Of a DNA stretch of 23,130 bases, positions 15,824-23,130 are shown piece after piece. The stretch's first letter is position 1, and each line of letters opens with the position of its first letter. This DNA comes from JBBDIM01 sp040880405. Its GTDB lineage: Bacteria > Planctomycetota > Planctomycetia > Pirellulales > Pirellulaceae. The stretch covers positions 1-23,130 of the forward strand of contig JBBDIM010000123.1 in the NCBI GenBank assembly GCA_040880405.1, in the 5' to 3' direction. Below the pieces are notes generated by a model. The model was given only the letters and a program-made list of their open reading frames with translations, had not been told where the DNA came from and did not search any database. A program made the position numbers and the translations under genes.

Positions 15824-16801
15824 TTATCGCCGCGTCGCCGCGGGGTGACTCGCGACAGGACCGGTTCCACTTGGCTGTTCGGTTGCGGTAAACGCAGCCC
15901 AAACCGGCAAGTGATCAGAAACGTCCAAGGCCTCGTCAAGCGTCAGGCCAAACTGTGACTCCAGGCCCAAGATTCCCCAACTGCCGACGTATTCGTTCGT
16001 CTGGACCTTATCAAACACGATGTTGTCGTAGGTGGCGGTCTTCCGGGTGTTGGTCGGTTCCTCGTTCACGATCCAGTGTACATTCGGAATCTGAGCCAAA
16101 CGTCCCATGTTGCGGTAGTCGACATTCAAGTCTCCCAGGACAATCACATCGTCCTCGTTGGGGTTGGCCCGCTGGATCTGGTGCATCGTATCGCCCAGAG
16201 CGTCCAACTCCCAATCGACCTCGTCAGGGGAGGTATGGGTGTTGACCAGGGTAAAGGTGAAGGGATTTTTCCCGGATGCGACCTTGGTTTGAAACGAGGC
16301 GACCAGCGGTGCCCGATGGAAAACCTCTTCCGGGTCGTTTACCGTGTAGTGCGAGCCGGGGATCATCTCGACCGTCTCGGTGTTGTAGAGGTAGACGTAC
16401 TGCTCTTTCATGTTGGTGCGTCCTAGCCGTGGGCCGACCAGGCCATCGTAGCGTGAGCCATCGGCATTGATCATCTCCAGCCACTCGGGAATCACGTTCT
16501 GCTCTGCGCTGCGGAGTTCCTGGACAGCGATCACGTCGAACTGCCGAACGACATTGGATAGCACCTCCATCACATCTGGCTTGCCGAGTTTGCTTTGGCC
16601 GAATACCTGAATGTTGAACGCGGCGATGGAGATGGTGTCGTCATCGGCCAAGACCGCGCGTCCGCCGGACGCTCCGGTACCCGATCGCTGATTGGCCGCG
16701 TCCTCCAGTTGTTGCACGACCTGGTCGACATCAACATTGCAACCGGTAGCGCAAACGAAACCGAGCACCAAAGACAGAAACGAAAGAACTAAACCACGCA
16801 T
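15824..16801 (-). CDS. endonuclease/exonuclease/phosphatase-fold lipoprotein
   Basis: A 325-residue DNase I-like metallohydrolase. The N-terminus MRGLVLSFLSLVLGFVCATGC is a lipoprotein signal with Cys21 as the likely lipidation site, so the enzyme would be attached to a membrane outside the cytoplasm. After a Ser/Gly linker the fold's catalytic residues are visible: Asn63 (AAFNIQ), Glu95 (AVQELR), His189 (VNTHTS), Asp224/Asn226 (LGDLNVD), Asp259-Asn260 (TYDNIVFD) and Asp296-His297 (SDHLPVW). The full set suggests an active enzyme. The substrate could be extracellular DNA, or a phospholipid or inositol phosphate; DNA is favoured by similarity to secreted DNase I-like proteins but is not proven. 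ATG 16801 has an excellent GGAGG at 16808-16812. The gene is single, with a repeat-rich region upstream. Confidence 0.88.
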   Translation of the reverse strand: MRGLVLSFLSLVLGFVCATGCNVDVDQVVQQLEDAANQRSGTGASGGRAVLADDDTISIAAFNIQVFGQSKLGKPDVMEVLSNVVRQFDVIAVQELRSAEQNVIPEWLEMINADGSRYDGLVGPRLGRTNMKEQYVYLYNTETVEMIPGSHYTVNDPEEVFHRAPLVASFQTKVASGKNPFTFTLVNTHTSPDEVDWELDALGDTMHQIQRANPNEDDVIVLGDLNVDYRNMGRLAQIPNVHWIVNEEPTNTRKTATYDNIVFDKVQTNEYVGSWGILGLESQFGLTLDEALDVSDHLPVWAAFTATEQPSGTGPVASHPAATRR

Positions 16802-16807
16802 CAAAAA

Positions 16808-16812
16808 CCTCC
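16808..16812 (-). promoter_or_regulatory. ribosome binding site of the nuclease lipoprotein gene
   Basis: GGAGG on the minus strand lies 6 nt before ATG 16801. It decides against the in-frame TTG at 16804. Confidence 0.75.
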
Positions 16813-17218
16813 GTGTGGATGCGAGCAGGCGGCGAATTGTACCGGAACGCCGGCAGAGAATAGCGCGATTGCGAAGACACGCGTACCGCTCGTGCTAGCA
16901 AATCGCGAAAGCCCTATTGGCCATCTGCCGGGGCGAGCAGCCTAACAGACTTGCCGACTCCATCCCAGGGCAATCGGCGCAGAGGTGCCGGGGCCTGCCG
17001 GGGCGAGACTCAACGGGTGCGATCCGGTATATGCGCCGCATACCATCGGCATTCCCGTCATTTTTGGTTGTTGATGTTTCCAGCGGTGCCTGGCAGCCGA
17101 CTCACCGCATGAGCGGGCACCGCCAGGAAAAGGCCCGAAGCGACAGAAATCGGCCGATTCCTTTTCCCGCCCCTTCAATTCCCCCTTGGCGGCTTGGCGA
17201 GGTTTCCCGTTTTAAAAT

Positions 17219-17352
17219 CTCTCGCAAAGGCGCAAAGGGGAGAGTCGATCACCGGTGGTAAGTTTTCTGGTCACATCATCGCCTGGAAGTGACGAAAAAC
17301 ATCAAAGACCGGGACGATTAAACCCCTTTGCATCTTTGCGTCTTGGCGAGAG
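17219..17352. repeat. imperfect inverted repeat, CTTTGCGTCTTGGCGAGAG type
   Basis: Units at 17219-17237 and 17334-17352 are reverse complements with 2 mismatches in 19. The right copy also carries an extra TTTGC-type subunit before it. Similar 'CTTTGCG..CTTTGCGAGA' units are, from memory, common intergenic repeats in planctomycete genomes. Confidence 0.6.
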
Positions 17353-17397
17353 AAATTTTTTCCTAATCCCCACGCAAAACCAGGATGTCTTGTTAGG

Positions 17398-17433
17398 TGG
17401 GTGCCATGCCCACGCCCGGAAAGCGTGGGCATG
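17398..17433. repeat. REP-like hairpin related to 10043-10056
   Basis: An 11-bp stem CATGCCCACGC (17405-17415) / GCGTGGGCATG (17423-17433) with a 7-nt loop. The segment TGGGTGCCATGCCC (17398-17411) is the exact reverse complement of 10043-10056, so the two places carry members of one dispersed family. Confidence 0.6.
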
Positions 17434-17562
17434 CTTGGGCGGGAAAATCCTCCACCGGCAACCCCCATCATCAACCACCAAAGCAGCCAAGCTCGAACAA
17501 CCAAAACCTTCACTTGCGGTGAAGCGGCCAAGACTTCACCCGCTCTGCCCGCCAAAAATCTT

Positions 17563-17635
17563 ATCCGAGAAATCCGTGTCATCCGTGGTTCAAAAAAAGA
17601 AGGATCTAACCACGGATGACGCGGATTTCTCGGAT
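17563..17635. repeat. 28-bp inverted repeat, ATCCGTGTCATCCGTGGTT type
   Basis: Arms 17563-17590 and 17608-17635 are reverse complements with one mismatch in 28 and a 17-nt loop. No T-tract follows. The sequence resembles a dispersed repeat I recall from planctomycetes and other environmental bacteria; its function is unknown. Confidence 0.7.
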
Positions 17636-17674
17636 GGTTTTCACTGGGGCAAAACAACTCGCGGTTCTTTTTTT

Positions 17675-17703
17675 AACCACGAAACACACGAATGACACGA
17701 AAA
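17675..17703. repeat. single unit of an AACCACGAAACACACGAA-type repeat
   Basis: It resembles half of another widespread dispersed inverted repeat (TTTCGTGTCATTCGTGTGTTTCGTGGTT on the other strand). No complementary second arm is seen in the window, so this copy is probably partial. Confidence 0.4.
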
Positions 17704-17732
17704 GCAACCCGCGAAACAGGCTGCTCTCCACG

Positions 17733-17794
17733 TTTGAAACGCAGAGAAGAACATGCACGCGGGTGCTCTGCGAACTCCGCGGCTGCGTTTCAAA
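17733..17794. repeat. compound hairpin of the CTCTGCG/CGTTTCAAA repeat type
   Basis: A 12-bp outer stem TTTGAAACGCAG (17733-17744) / CTGCGTTTCAAA (17783-17794) encloses shorter complementary CGCAGAG and CTCTGCG segments. It has no T-tract suited to termination. Confidence 0.55.
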
Positions 17795-17931
17795 AATAGA
17801 CTTCGCGTAGATCGATGCTGTTTGGTTGAATTGAGGGTGATCCCTGCATCGGCTAATTCCAGGCGTATAACGCGGATCGCACCCGACTCAACCCAAGCGA
17901 GAGAAATAACCACGAGAATTAACTCGAAACA

Positions 17932-18696
17932 TCAAAATTGACGGGCGGAATCCGCAGGCGGTTGGGCGGCCCTTGGTGGGACGACCGCTGGCGGTTGATT
18001 CCAGATAGCGTCGGCGGTGTCGCTCCAGTGGCGGCCCTGCTCCGTCTCGTCAATGAAGCGATGAAAGGCGGGCACTTGGTTGACCGATTGAGAACGGGGC
18101 CGCCAATAGTCTCGCGGGTGAAAATGAGTCTCAGGCCAAGCCGCGAAATCAGGATGACGACCGAAGTAGGGATCCAATGCGTCAAAGCCATAGTGATCGA
18201 AATAGGCCTGATCGAAGGCCTGTTGAAGCTGAAACCAATCTTCCCGCAGATGTCCCCGAGTCAGCGGTGAATTGGCGACTTGAGCCATCGCCTCGACATC
18301 GGCGAATGCGTGCGAGAGTTGCCGAAACTCCTCACGCAGGATCTGCTGGCCCGCCTGCCGCCGAGCGAGGTCGCGATACCGGTCGATCGATTGCTTCAGG
18401 CGCGAGAGCCGCGTGCGGATTCGAATCTCGTCCGGCTCCAGGATCTTGGGCGGAGCACCGCGCAGGGGGGTATCCGCTCCGGCTTGTTGCGCTGCCAGCC
18501 GTTTGGCCGCATGTTCCAGGATCACCGCGTCGGCGGCTGTCCGGCTACGCTGCGGGAAGGGGAAATCGTTGCCCATGGCCAGAGAGGGAGCCAACAGCGT
18601 TACCGACAACAGCGAGAGCAAGGTCACGTGCATGTGCCCGATGCGTCCGCCTGGTAGGCAATGGAAAATCTGTCGGGTACTCGATCCGTGGTTCAT
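17932..18696 (-). CDS. secreted hypothetical protein, paralogue of the neighbouring 18864-19409 gene
   Basis: A 254-residue protein of no recognised family. A hydrophobic export signal lies at about 22-42 (VTLLSLLSVTLLAPSLAMG). The mature part is mostly predicted helical and Arg/Gln-rich (88-170), followed by an aromatic, Pro-rich tail. Residues 124-169 align without gaps to residues 90-135 of the upstream neighbour: Phe124 to Trp154 has the same 31-residue spacing, then W-x6-FD-x2-YF-x2-Y in both. ATG 18696 has AAGGA at 18704-18708 with 7-nt spacing. The ATG at 18633 gives a more compact signal peptide but has no clear ribosome site, so the start is uncertain. It is transcribed separately from its neighbour because a terminator lies between them. 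The function is unknown. Confidence 0.7.
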   Translation of the reverse strand: MNHGSSTRQIFHCLPGGRIGHMHVTLLSLLSVTLLAPSLAMGNDFPFPQRSRTAADAVILEHAAKRLAAQQAGADTPLRGAPPKILEPDEIRIRTRLSRLKQSIDRYRDLARRQAGQQILREEFRQLSHAFADVEAMAQVANSPLTRGHLREDWFQLQQAFDQAYFDHYGFDALDPYFGRHPDFAAWPETHFHPRDYWRPRSQSVNQVPAFHRFIDETEQGRHWSDTADAIWNQPPAVVPPRAAQPPADSARQF

Positions 18697-18731
18697 TGTG
18701 TCGTCCTTGGAAGTTTCCGCAGTCTCAACGG

Positions 18732-18764
18732 AAAAAACGATGCGTCAAGTTTGACGCATCGTCA
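18732..18764 (-). terminator. intrinsic terminator after the 18864-19409 gene
   Basis: A 12-bp self-complementary stem ACGATGCGTCAA / TTGACGCATCGT (18737-18748 / 18751-18762) is followed on the minus strand by six T residues (A run at 18732-18737). It lies about 100 bp after the upstream gene's stop and ends 35 bp before the next gene's start. Confidence 0.85.
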
Positions 18765-18863
18765 TTCCCCCGCACGTATCGTAGCAAACCACGATCATGG
18801 GGTCGAAATAATTGTGAGGAAATGTGGGACCGGAGAATCCCGCATCCACCGCCGAACCCTCGG

Positions 18864-19409
18864 CTATTTCAAAAACATCCCCAGCGACGGCTTCCGAAGG
18901 GAAGTAGCCGGTCTTCCCAGTTGGATTGGAAGCTGGAGATGGCTTGTTGGTCGTAATCCGGCAGGTCGGATCGACACATCGTGCGTCGGTAACCGATATC
19001 CGTCGTACAGTATGAAATAAATTCGGTCGAAGTCCTGTTCCACGCGAGTCCAGGCCCGATCGACCGAAACGTCCCCGCAATTCCGCAAGGCATGCCGAAC
19101 CTTGATCCGGGCAATTTCCAGTTCCGCCACAACCTTTTCAAAGTCGTAACGGAGCTGCCGCGGATTGTTGGTCGTGCGGGCCGACCGCATAAAAAACTCA
19201 GTTGCCTGCAGCAGCCGCACGGTCTCGCGATTCAAATGGGCAAACCCCGCTCTACCGCGAACTTGGTTGTTAAAAATCCGGGCCGAGTTATACAGCCGAC
19301 CTGCCTCGGTGGTCAGGTTCGCTTGATTCTGGCCCGCCATGGCCTGCTGGGAAAACGACATAGAGGCAATTGCCATCAGTGCGATCAGGGTTAATGCTCG
19401 GGCTGACAT
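18864..19409 (-). CDS. secreted hypothetical protein, paralogue of 17932-18696
   Basis: A 181-residue protein with a clear signal peptide, MSARALTLIALMAIASMSFSQQAMAG, likely cleaved after AMA. The mature region is predicted helical: NLTTEAGRLYNSARIFNNQV, then RYDFEKVVAELEIARIKVRH (87-106), and the motif W120-x6-FD-x2-YF-x2-Y135. It matches the downstream neighbour in motif and exact spacing, so the two are probably ancient tandem duplicates. Beyond about residue 140 the sequence is Pro- and Arg-rich and not conserved with the paralogue. ATG 19407-19409 is the only good start; the ribosome site is weak. A strong terminator follows. I do not recognise a described family; it may belong to a planctomycete-restricted one. 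Confidence 0.72.
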   Translation of the reverse strand: MSARALTLIALMAIASMSFSQQAMAGQNQANLTTEAGRLYNSARIFNNQVRGRAGFAHLNRETVRLLQATEFFMRSARTTNNPRQLRYDFEKVVAELEIARIKVRHALRNCGDVSVDRAWTRVEQDFDRIYFILYDGYRLPTHDVSIRPAGLRPTSHLQLPIQLGRPATSLRKPSLGMFLK

Positions 19410-19711
19410 CGTCGTCTTTCTAAATCAGGTGTCCTGTGGCCCGCCTCTCGGCGAGCCAATGATTTGATTGTGCTGGGCAAGAGAAGGTTGTTGCAGTTGG
19501 AGTGCCAATTTCACGGTCCTTGGGTGCCCAAATTGCACAGTGCCAACGCTATCACCCCGCTATTTAAGCAGTTACAGCGATGCATTAAATTGAGAGAGAG
19601 GTGGAATCACTTCATCAGGCGTATGGTCGACCGACAAATTGCTGTCAAATCGATACACGCCATCTCATTCCAGGTCGACCGCCTATATGAGTGTTACGGG
19701 CTGGACAAGGC
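19410..19711. other. intergenic region before the trk operon end
   Basis: About 300 bp between the trkH stop and the start of the hypothetical gene. It should contain the promoter of the latter. Two copies of GGTCGACC occur near 19627 and 19676. No T-tailed hairpin for trkH was found. Confidence 0.4.
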
Positions 19712-21589
19712 TCAACGCGATCGCCAGAAGCTGGGCATAAATAGGACCAGGATGGCGAAGATCTCCAGCCGCCCCAGCATCATCAGCCAGGTAAACAGCA
19801 GCTTGGTCCACCAAGAAAAATGGGCGTAGTTTTGCGTCGCCCCGACGATCCCCAGACCGGGACCGATATTGTTGAGTGTCGCGGCGATCGAGGTGGCGGT
19901 GTCGATCAGCTTGTGCTCGATATGGGCTGGGCCGCTACCCCAGGTCGCATCGGGCTCGATCGTGAGAATCAACATCCAGCTCAGCACGAAGATCACCAGC
20001 ACCATGCTGAAGTAAATGAGGATGTTGTGCTGCAAATCGGGATCCTCCATCGGCTTGCCACCCAGCCGCAAAGGGCGGACGACCGTGGGATGGAACGACT
20101 TTTCAAGCTGCAAGTACAGAATCTTATGGAACAGGATATGGCGGATGATCTTCATCCCACCGGCGGTGCTGCCGGCCGATCCCCCCACAAACATCAACAG
20201 GAACAGTACCCCGCGGCCAAAGCTGTTCCACTGGTCAAAGTCGTGCGTGCCGTAGCCGGTAGTGGTCAAGATCGATACGACTTGAAACAGGCCGTACCGG
20301 ATGGCATAGAGCAGTTCCGTATGCCAGGCCATCTCCTCTTCACCGCCACGAAAATCGTTATAAGCCAGCCCAAACCCGATCACCAAGAAGCTGGCCACAA
20401 AGATGATGGCCATGTAAAATCGCCACTCAACATCGGCCAACAGCCGATCCGGCCGCCGAACCATCAGGAAGTAGAGCAAAGTGAAGTTGGTCCCGGCGAG
20501 AATCATGAACAGGACCACGACATACTCGATAATCGCCCCTCGGCTCACATCCTCTTGCGCGAAGTGCCCCAAGCTGGTGTTATAGGTACTGAAACCGCCG
20601 GTTGCCATCGTTCCAAAGGCATGGCACATCGCGTCGAAAAAGTTCATTCCCAGAACAAACAGTATCGCCGCAAGGATTACCGTGAGTCCGCAGTAAATCC
20701 CAGCGAACAGCCAAGCGGTATGCTGCATCCTGGAGTGAGAGCCTTCCTTGGTCGGACCCGGCATCTCGTTCCGCATTAACGTCTTTCCGGCAGAGCCTTG
20801 GCCCAGCAATACCACAAACAGCACAATGATCCCCAGCCCGCCGAGGAAGTGCGTGCTACTTCGCCAGAACAGGATGCAGTGCGGCACCAGAACCGGGTCC
20901 TCCAGGTCGGCGATCACCGTGGCGCCGGTGGTGCTGAAGCCCGATTGCGACTCAAACAGCGCATCGGCGATATTCATGCGGACCGGACGAACGCGGTGGT
21001 TGTTGCGGCGGTCGAGACGCTGGCTATCATCCTCGCCTGGGCCGATCAACACCTCGTCCCAGGGCTCGTTCGCTTGCAGGTCGGCGAACACGTCCAGCAC
21101 CTCAGGCGATTGGTACGCCGCGATCAATTGCTCCTCGGAAAGGCCGCGGGCACCCACTTTTAGCAAGATTTGGAGTAACTGGAACTCTTCTTTGCTGACG
21201 GGATCGACCAGTCGCCCGTAGACCTGCGGGGCAAACTCGTGCGACTCGAAGATTCGGACTGACAATTTGTGAGAGGTTCCGCTTAGCAGAAACGGTAAGG
21301 CACCCAGCAGCGTGGCGACCATCCAGCTCAAGCCAACCACGGCCATTGCTTCCTTGCGATACAAGTCACCTTTGGCCGATTTTCCGAATCGCCACAGGAG
21401 CGCGCCACACATCAGGCTGGCCGCGATCGAGACGATCAGCCCAAAAAACCCCGCCTGTTCGAAGGTTTCGAAGGTCTCCGCCGTTCTCCGTCCCAGCACA
21501 GGCCAGGCCCAGGGCAGGCTAAAGACCATCGTCACGCCGATCAACAGGCAGACGATCGAAAGCAGTTTGCAAACCAGGCGAAAGTTCAT
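19712..21589 (-). CDS. trkH: TrkH/KtrB-type potassium uptake channel subunit
   Basis: The membrane subunit of the Trk potassium uptake system, 625 residues. The four pore-loop filter segments are visible: P1 SGFSTTGATV (216-225), P2 GTMATGGFST (326-335), P3 TTTGYGT (442-448) and P4 NNIGPGLG (573-580). The region SILTTTGYGTHDFDQW and the GGSAGSTAGGMK segment (469-480) are typical of TrkH. The protein is about 140 residues longer than the usual 480. Most of the excess is a hydrophilic insertion at about 104-204 between the third hydrophobic segment and P1, rich in charged residues and probably extracytoplasmic. ATG 21589 begins at the expected first helix. It lies 41 bp downstream of trkA, so the regulatory and channel subunits form one operon. 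Confidence 0.92.
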   Translation of the reverse strand: MNFRLVCKLLSIVCLLIGVTMVFSLPWAWPVLGRRTAETFETFEQAGFFGLIVSIAASLMCGALLWRFGKSAKGDLYRKEAMAVVGLSWMVATLLGALPFLLSGTSHKLSVRIFESHEFAPQVYGRLVDPVSKEEFQLLQILLKVGARGLSEEQLIAAYQSPEVLDVFADLQANEPWDEVLIGPGEDDSQRLDRRNNHRVRPVRMNIADALFESQSGFSTTGATVIADLEDPVLVPHCILFWRSSTHFLGGLGIIVLFVVLLGQGSAGKTLMRNEMPGPTKEGSHSRMQHTAWLFAGIYCGLTVILAAILFVLGMNFFDAMCHAFGTMATGGFSTYNTSLGHFAQEDVSRGAIIEYVVVLFMILAGTNFTLLYFLMVRRPDRLLADVEWRFYMAIIFVASFLVIGFGLAYNDFRGGEEEMAWHTELLYAIRYGLFQVVSILTTTGYGTHDFDQWNSFGRGVLFLLMFVGGSAGSTAGGMKIIRHILFHKILYLQLEKSFHPTVVRPLRLGGKPMEDPDLQHNILIYFSMVLVIFVLSWMLILTIEPDATWGSGPAHIEHKLIDTATSIAATLNNIGPGLGIVGATQNYAHFSWWTKLLFTWLMMLGRLEIFAILVLFMPSFWRSR

Positions 21590-21630
21590 CGATCGATTCC
21601 CGCCGCGGCGGTCCTATCGTGTATCGGACG

Positions 21631-22977
21631 TTAGCGTGAATCTGGTTCGAACATATCGACCAGGGCCTCTAGCGAGGTCTCGTCGACCAGCATCACCACC
21701 GTATCCCCCGCCACCAGATGATCGTCGGCCGCGGGCACACGGACGTAATCCGCACTCATGACCGCCGCGATCAGGCTTTGGCTGGGTAACCGCAAGTTTG
21801 CGATCACATGCTTGGTTGCTTCCACACCGGGGAGGACCTCCAGTTCGACAATCGCGATACTGCCGCCGGGCAGATGTTTTTTAGAGATCATCGCCCCGCT
21901 GTTAAGTAGCCCTAGCACCTGCTTGGCCATCACGTTACGAGGGCTGACGGCCAGTTGGATCCCCAGTTTTTCCACCACGTTGGCGTAGTCGGGACGCTGG
22001 ACAATCGCCATCGACTGCGGAGCCCCGATTTCCCGGGCCTCGACACACGCCATAATGTTGTTCTCGTCATCGCCGGTGCAGGCCACGAAGACATCCGCCT
22101 TGTTGACCCGTTCCTCCTCCAGGATTGCACGGCGGGTGGCGTCCGCGTGAACGACCGTGGTATCTTCTAAAAGTCGCGAGAGAAACTCACACCGCTGCAA
22201 ATCGGATTCCATCAGCGTGACACGGAAACGCTGCCCTTCCAGCATCCGTGCCAGATGCAAACCCGTTTCCCCTCCGCCCGCGATGACGACTCCACGAATC
22301 GGCGTCGCCTTCAATTGGAAACGTCCCTTGAGGGCATCCACCTCTTCCCGCTCGCCAATCAGCGTGATGTGATCACCCACCTCGATCGCGTCCTCCGCCC
22401 CTGCAATCCAGGTCCGGCCGTTCCGCTGGATGGTGCCGACGCGAACTCCCTTGGGAAAACTAAGGTCCTTCAGCGGTGTCCCGAGCGACGGGGTGGGATC
22501 GTCGCAGGTGATCTCCTGCACTTCCAGTTCACCCCGCGCGAATTGCTCTAGCACGGCACTGCCGGGCGTTCGAATCGCTCTCACAAATTCCACCGCCGAG
22601 AGGTGTTCGAGGCTTAAAAGCCGGTCGATGTTGAAATGCCGCTGGTAGTCGAAGGTGCTCAAATCACGGAAAACCCGGCCGTAAACCCTCGCCACCGCGC
22701 GGCGGGCACCCATCGCCTTGGCCATGCTGGCCGCCACGATATTGACCTCGTCATCGCCGGTCACGGCCAAGCAGATATCGCAGCCGATCACATCGGCTTG
22801 GAACAGCACGCTCGACTCCGAAGCGGAGCCATGGATGCCGCGGATATCGATCTCGGCACTGAGGCGACGGATGTGATCTTTGTCGAAGTCGACTACCGTC
22901 ACGCTGTGGTTGTTGCGGCACAATAGGTCGGCGATCCAGGTACCGACGGTGCCCGCACCCAAGACAACAATTCTCAT
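21631..22977 (-). CDS. trkA: TrkA-type potassium uptake regulatory subunit (two RCK modules)
   Basis: The cytoplasmic NAD(H)/nucleotide-binding regulator that docks on TrkH, 448 residues, the standard length. Two tandem RCK units are visible. The first Rossmann motif is VLGAGTVG (5-12) with acidic VVDFD (28-32). The second is VIAGGGETG (231-239) with LMESD. Each is followed by an RCK-C domain; the first reads LGTPLKDLSFPKGVRVGTI and ends with DHITLIGERE. CxTGDDENNI-type motifs occur in both halves (TGDDEVNI 73-80 and CTGDDENNI). ATG 22977 begins at the Rossmann strand MRIVVLGAG. The gene is first of the pair with trkH and is preceded by 27 bp after an unidentified coding end, so transcription probably starts further upstream, outside the window. 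Confidence 0.95.
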   Translation of the reverse strand: MRIVVLGAGTVGTWIADLLCRNNHSVTVVDFDKDHIRRLSAEIDIRGIHGSASESSVLFQADVIGCDICLAVTGDDEVNIVAASMAKAMGARRAVARVYGRVFRDLSTFDYQRHFNIDRLLSLEHLSAVEFVRAIRTPGSAVLEQFARGELEVQEITCDDPTPSLGTPLKDLSFPKGVRVGTIQRNGRTWIAGAEDAIEVGDHITLIGEREEVDALKGRFQLKATPIRGVVIAGGGETGLHLARMLEGQRFRVTLMESDLQRCEFLSRLLEDTTVVHADATRRAILEEERVNKADVFVACTGDDENNIMACVEAREIGAPQSMAIVQRPDYANVVEKLGIQLAVSPRNVMAKQVLGLLNSGAMISKKHLPGGSIAIVELEVLPGVEATKHVIANLRLPSQSLIAAVMSADYVRVPAADDHLVAGDTVVMLVDETSLEALVDMFEPDSR

Positions 22978-23004
22978 TCCGGCGATCTCATGCTAGAGAA
23001 TGGT

Positions 23005-23130
23005 TCATTCCGGCGACTTCGGATCGGCACCCGATTCGGCGGGGCCACACGTTGGGGAGGCCGAGGGGTCGCAGCCCAGTTCGGCCGCACTCAGTAGCAA
23101 GTCGGGCAGGATCTCGCCCCGCAGGATGGT
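23005..23130 (-). CDS. C-terminal end of an unidentified protein, cut by the window edge
   Basis: An open frame runs from the window edge to TGA at 23005-23007. It gives 41 residues that begin TILRGEILPDLLLSAAELGC and end in a low-complexity Ser/Pro/Gly tail. Codon third positions are GC-rich like the neighbours. It lies 27 bp upstream of trkA on the same strand, consistent with an operon. The fragment is too short to identify. Confidence 0.6.
   Translation of the reverse strand, partial: TILRGEILPDLLLSAAELGCDPSASPTCGPAESGADPKSPE

Larger units (their letters stand above)
16802..17931. other. repeat-rich gene-free region
   Basis: Over 1.1 kb without a credible gene; open frames here have no domain and read through repeats. 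The left part carries direct repeats of TGCCGGGGCGAG at 16926-16937 and 16996-17007. The right part (17210-17800) contains at least four different imperfect inverted or dispersed repeat units, described separately. Confidence 0.7.

Noticed and set aside
17563..17800. CRISPR array
   Set aside because: The repeats are of different families, inverted rather than direct, and lack regular spacers or cas genes.
18177..18956. Plus-strand open frame of 259 codons
   Set aside because: It lies antisense to both secreted hypothetical genes and crosses the terminator at 18732-18764; the Arg/Ser/Pro-rich translation looks like a shadow.
18745..19080. Possible frameshift extending the 18864-19409 protein into another minus-strand frame
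   Set aside because: The alternative frame has no similarity to the paralogue's C-terminus, and the annotated frame already ends sensibly before a terminator.
19820..20779. Plus-strand open frame of 319 codons opposite trkH
   Set aside because: His/Gln/Asp-rich translation typical of the antisense of a membrane protein gene; trkH motifs on the other strand are decisive.

Overview
The window looks like a chromosomal segment of a planctomycete (Planctomycetota, probably order Pirellulales; the order is an inference). The strongest evidence is the pair of a secreted cytochrome-type protein (DUF1587/1595/1592/1588/1585 architecture with two CxxCH haem motifs) followed by a Tat-exported DUF1552 protein. 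That pair is highly characteristic of the phylum. Supporting evidence is a DUF1559-like (H-X9-DG) pseudopilin segment and intergenic repeats of the 'ATCCGTGTCATCCGTGGTT' type. No rRNA, tRNA, CRISPR array, phage or transposase gene was seen.

Layout. 1-849 has no convincing gene. Its first 260 bp are dense in inverted repeats, and a good sigma70-like promoter sits at 496-524. gap (GAPDH) follows at 850-1869 with a compound intrinsic terminator. At 2344-4164 is a two-receiver HDOD signalling protein. Convergent to it on the minus strand are a DUF1444-like protein (4190-5413), a membrane anti-sigma-like protein whose membrane and extracytoplasmic part is DUF1559/pseudopilin-like (5622-6677), and the ECF sigma factor that overlaps it (6661-7320). 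Divergent from the sigma gene is an NCS2/AzgA-like permease (7565-9352), preceded by a palindrome and a near-consensus promoter and overlapping a SAM methyltransferase (9346-10041). A GT2 polyprenyl-phosphate-type glycosyltransferase (10190-11179, minus) converges on that pair across a perfect 20-bp hairpin.

The second half begins with the haem protein (11543-14260) and DUF1552 protein (14266-15699). A lipoprotein of the endonuclease/exonuclease/phosphatase fold follows on the minus strand (15824-16801). A 1.1-kb gene-free stretch (16802-17931) is packed with imperfect dispersed repeats. Two small secreted proteins of unknown function (17932-18696 and 18864-19409, minus) appear to be diverged paralogues separated by an intrinsic terminator. 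The window closes with a potassium uptake operon read leftwards: the tail of an unidentified gene (23005-23130), trkA (21631-22977) and a trkH with an unusual extra-loop insertion (19712-21589).

Functional reading. Most genes are ordinary planctomycete housekeeping and envelope genes. The part that best fits an undescribed system is the sigma / anti-sigma-pseudopilin pair at 5622-7320, possibly with the downstream DUF1444-like gene. There a pilin-like helix seems to have been reused as the membrane anchor, and perhaps sensor, of an ECF regulatory switch. All functional calls rest on motif recognition by eye; no database search was run.
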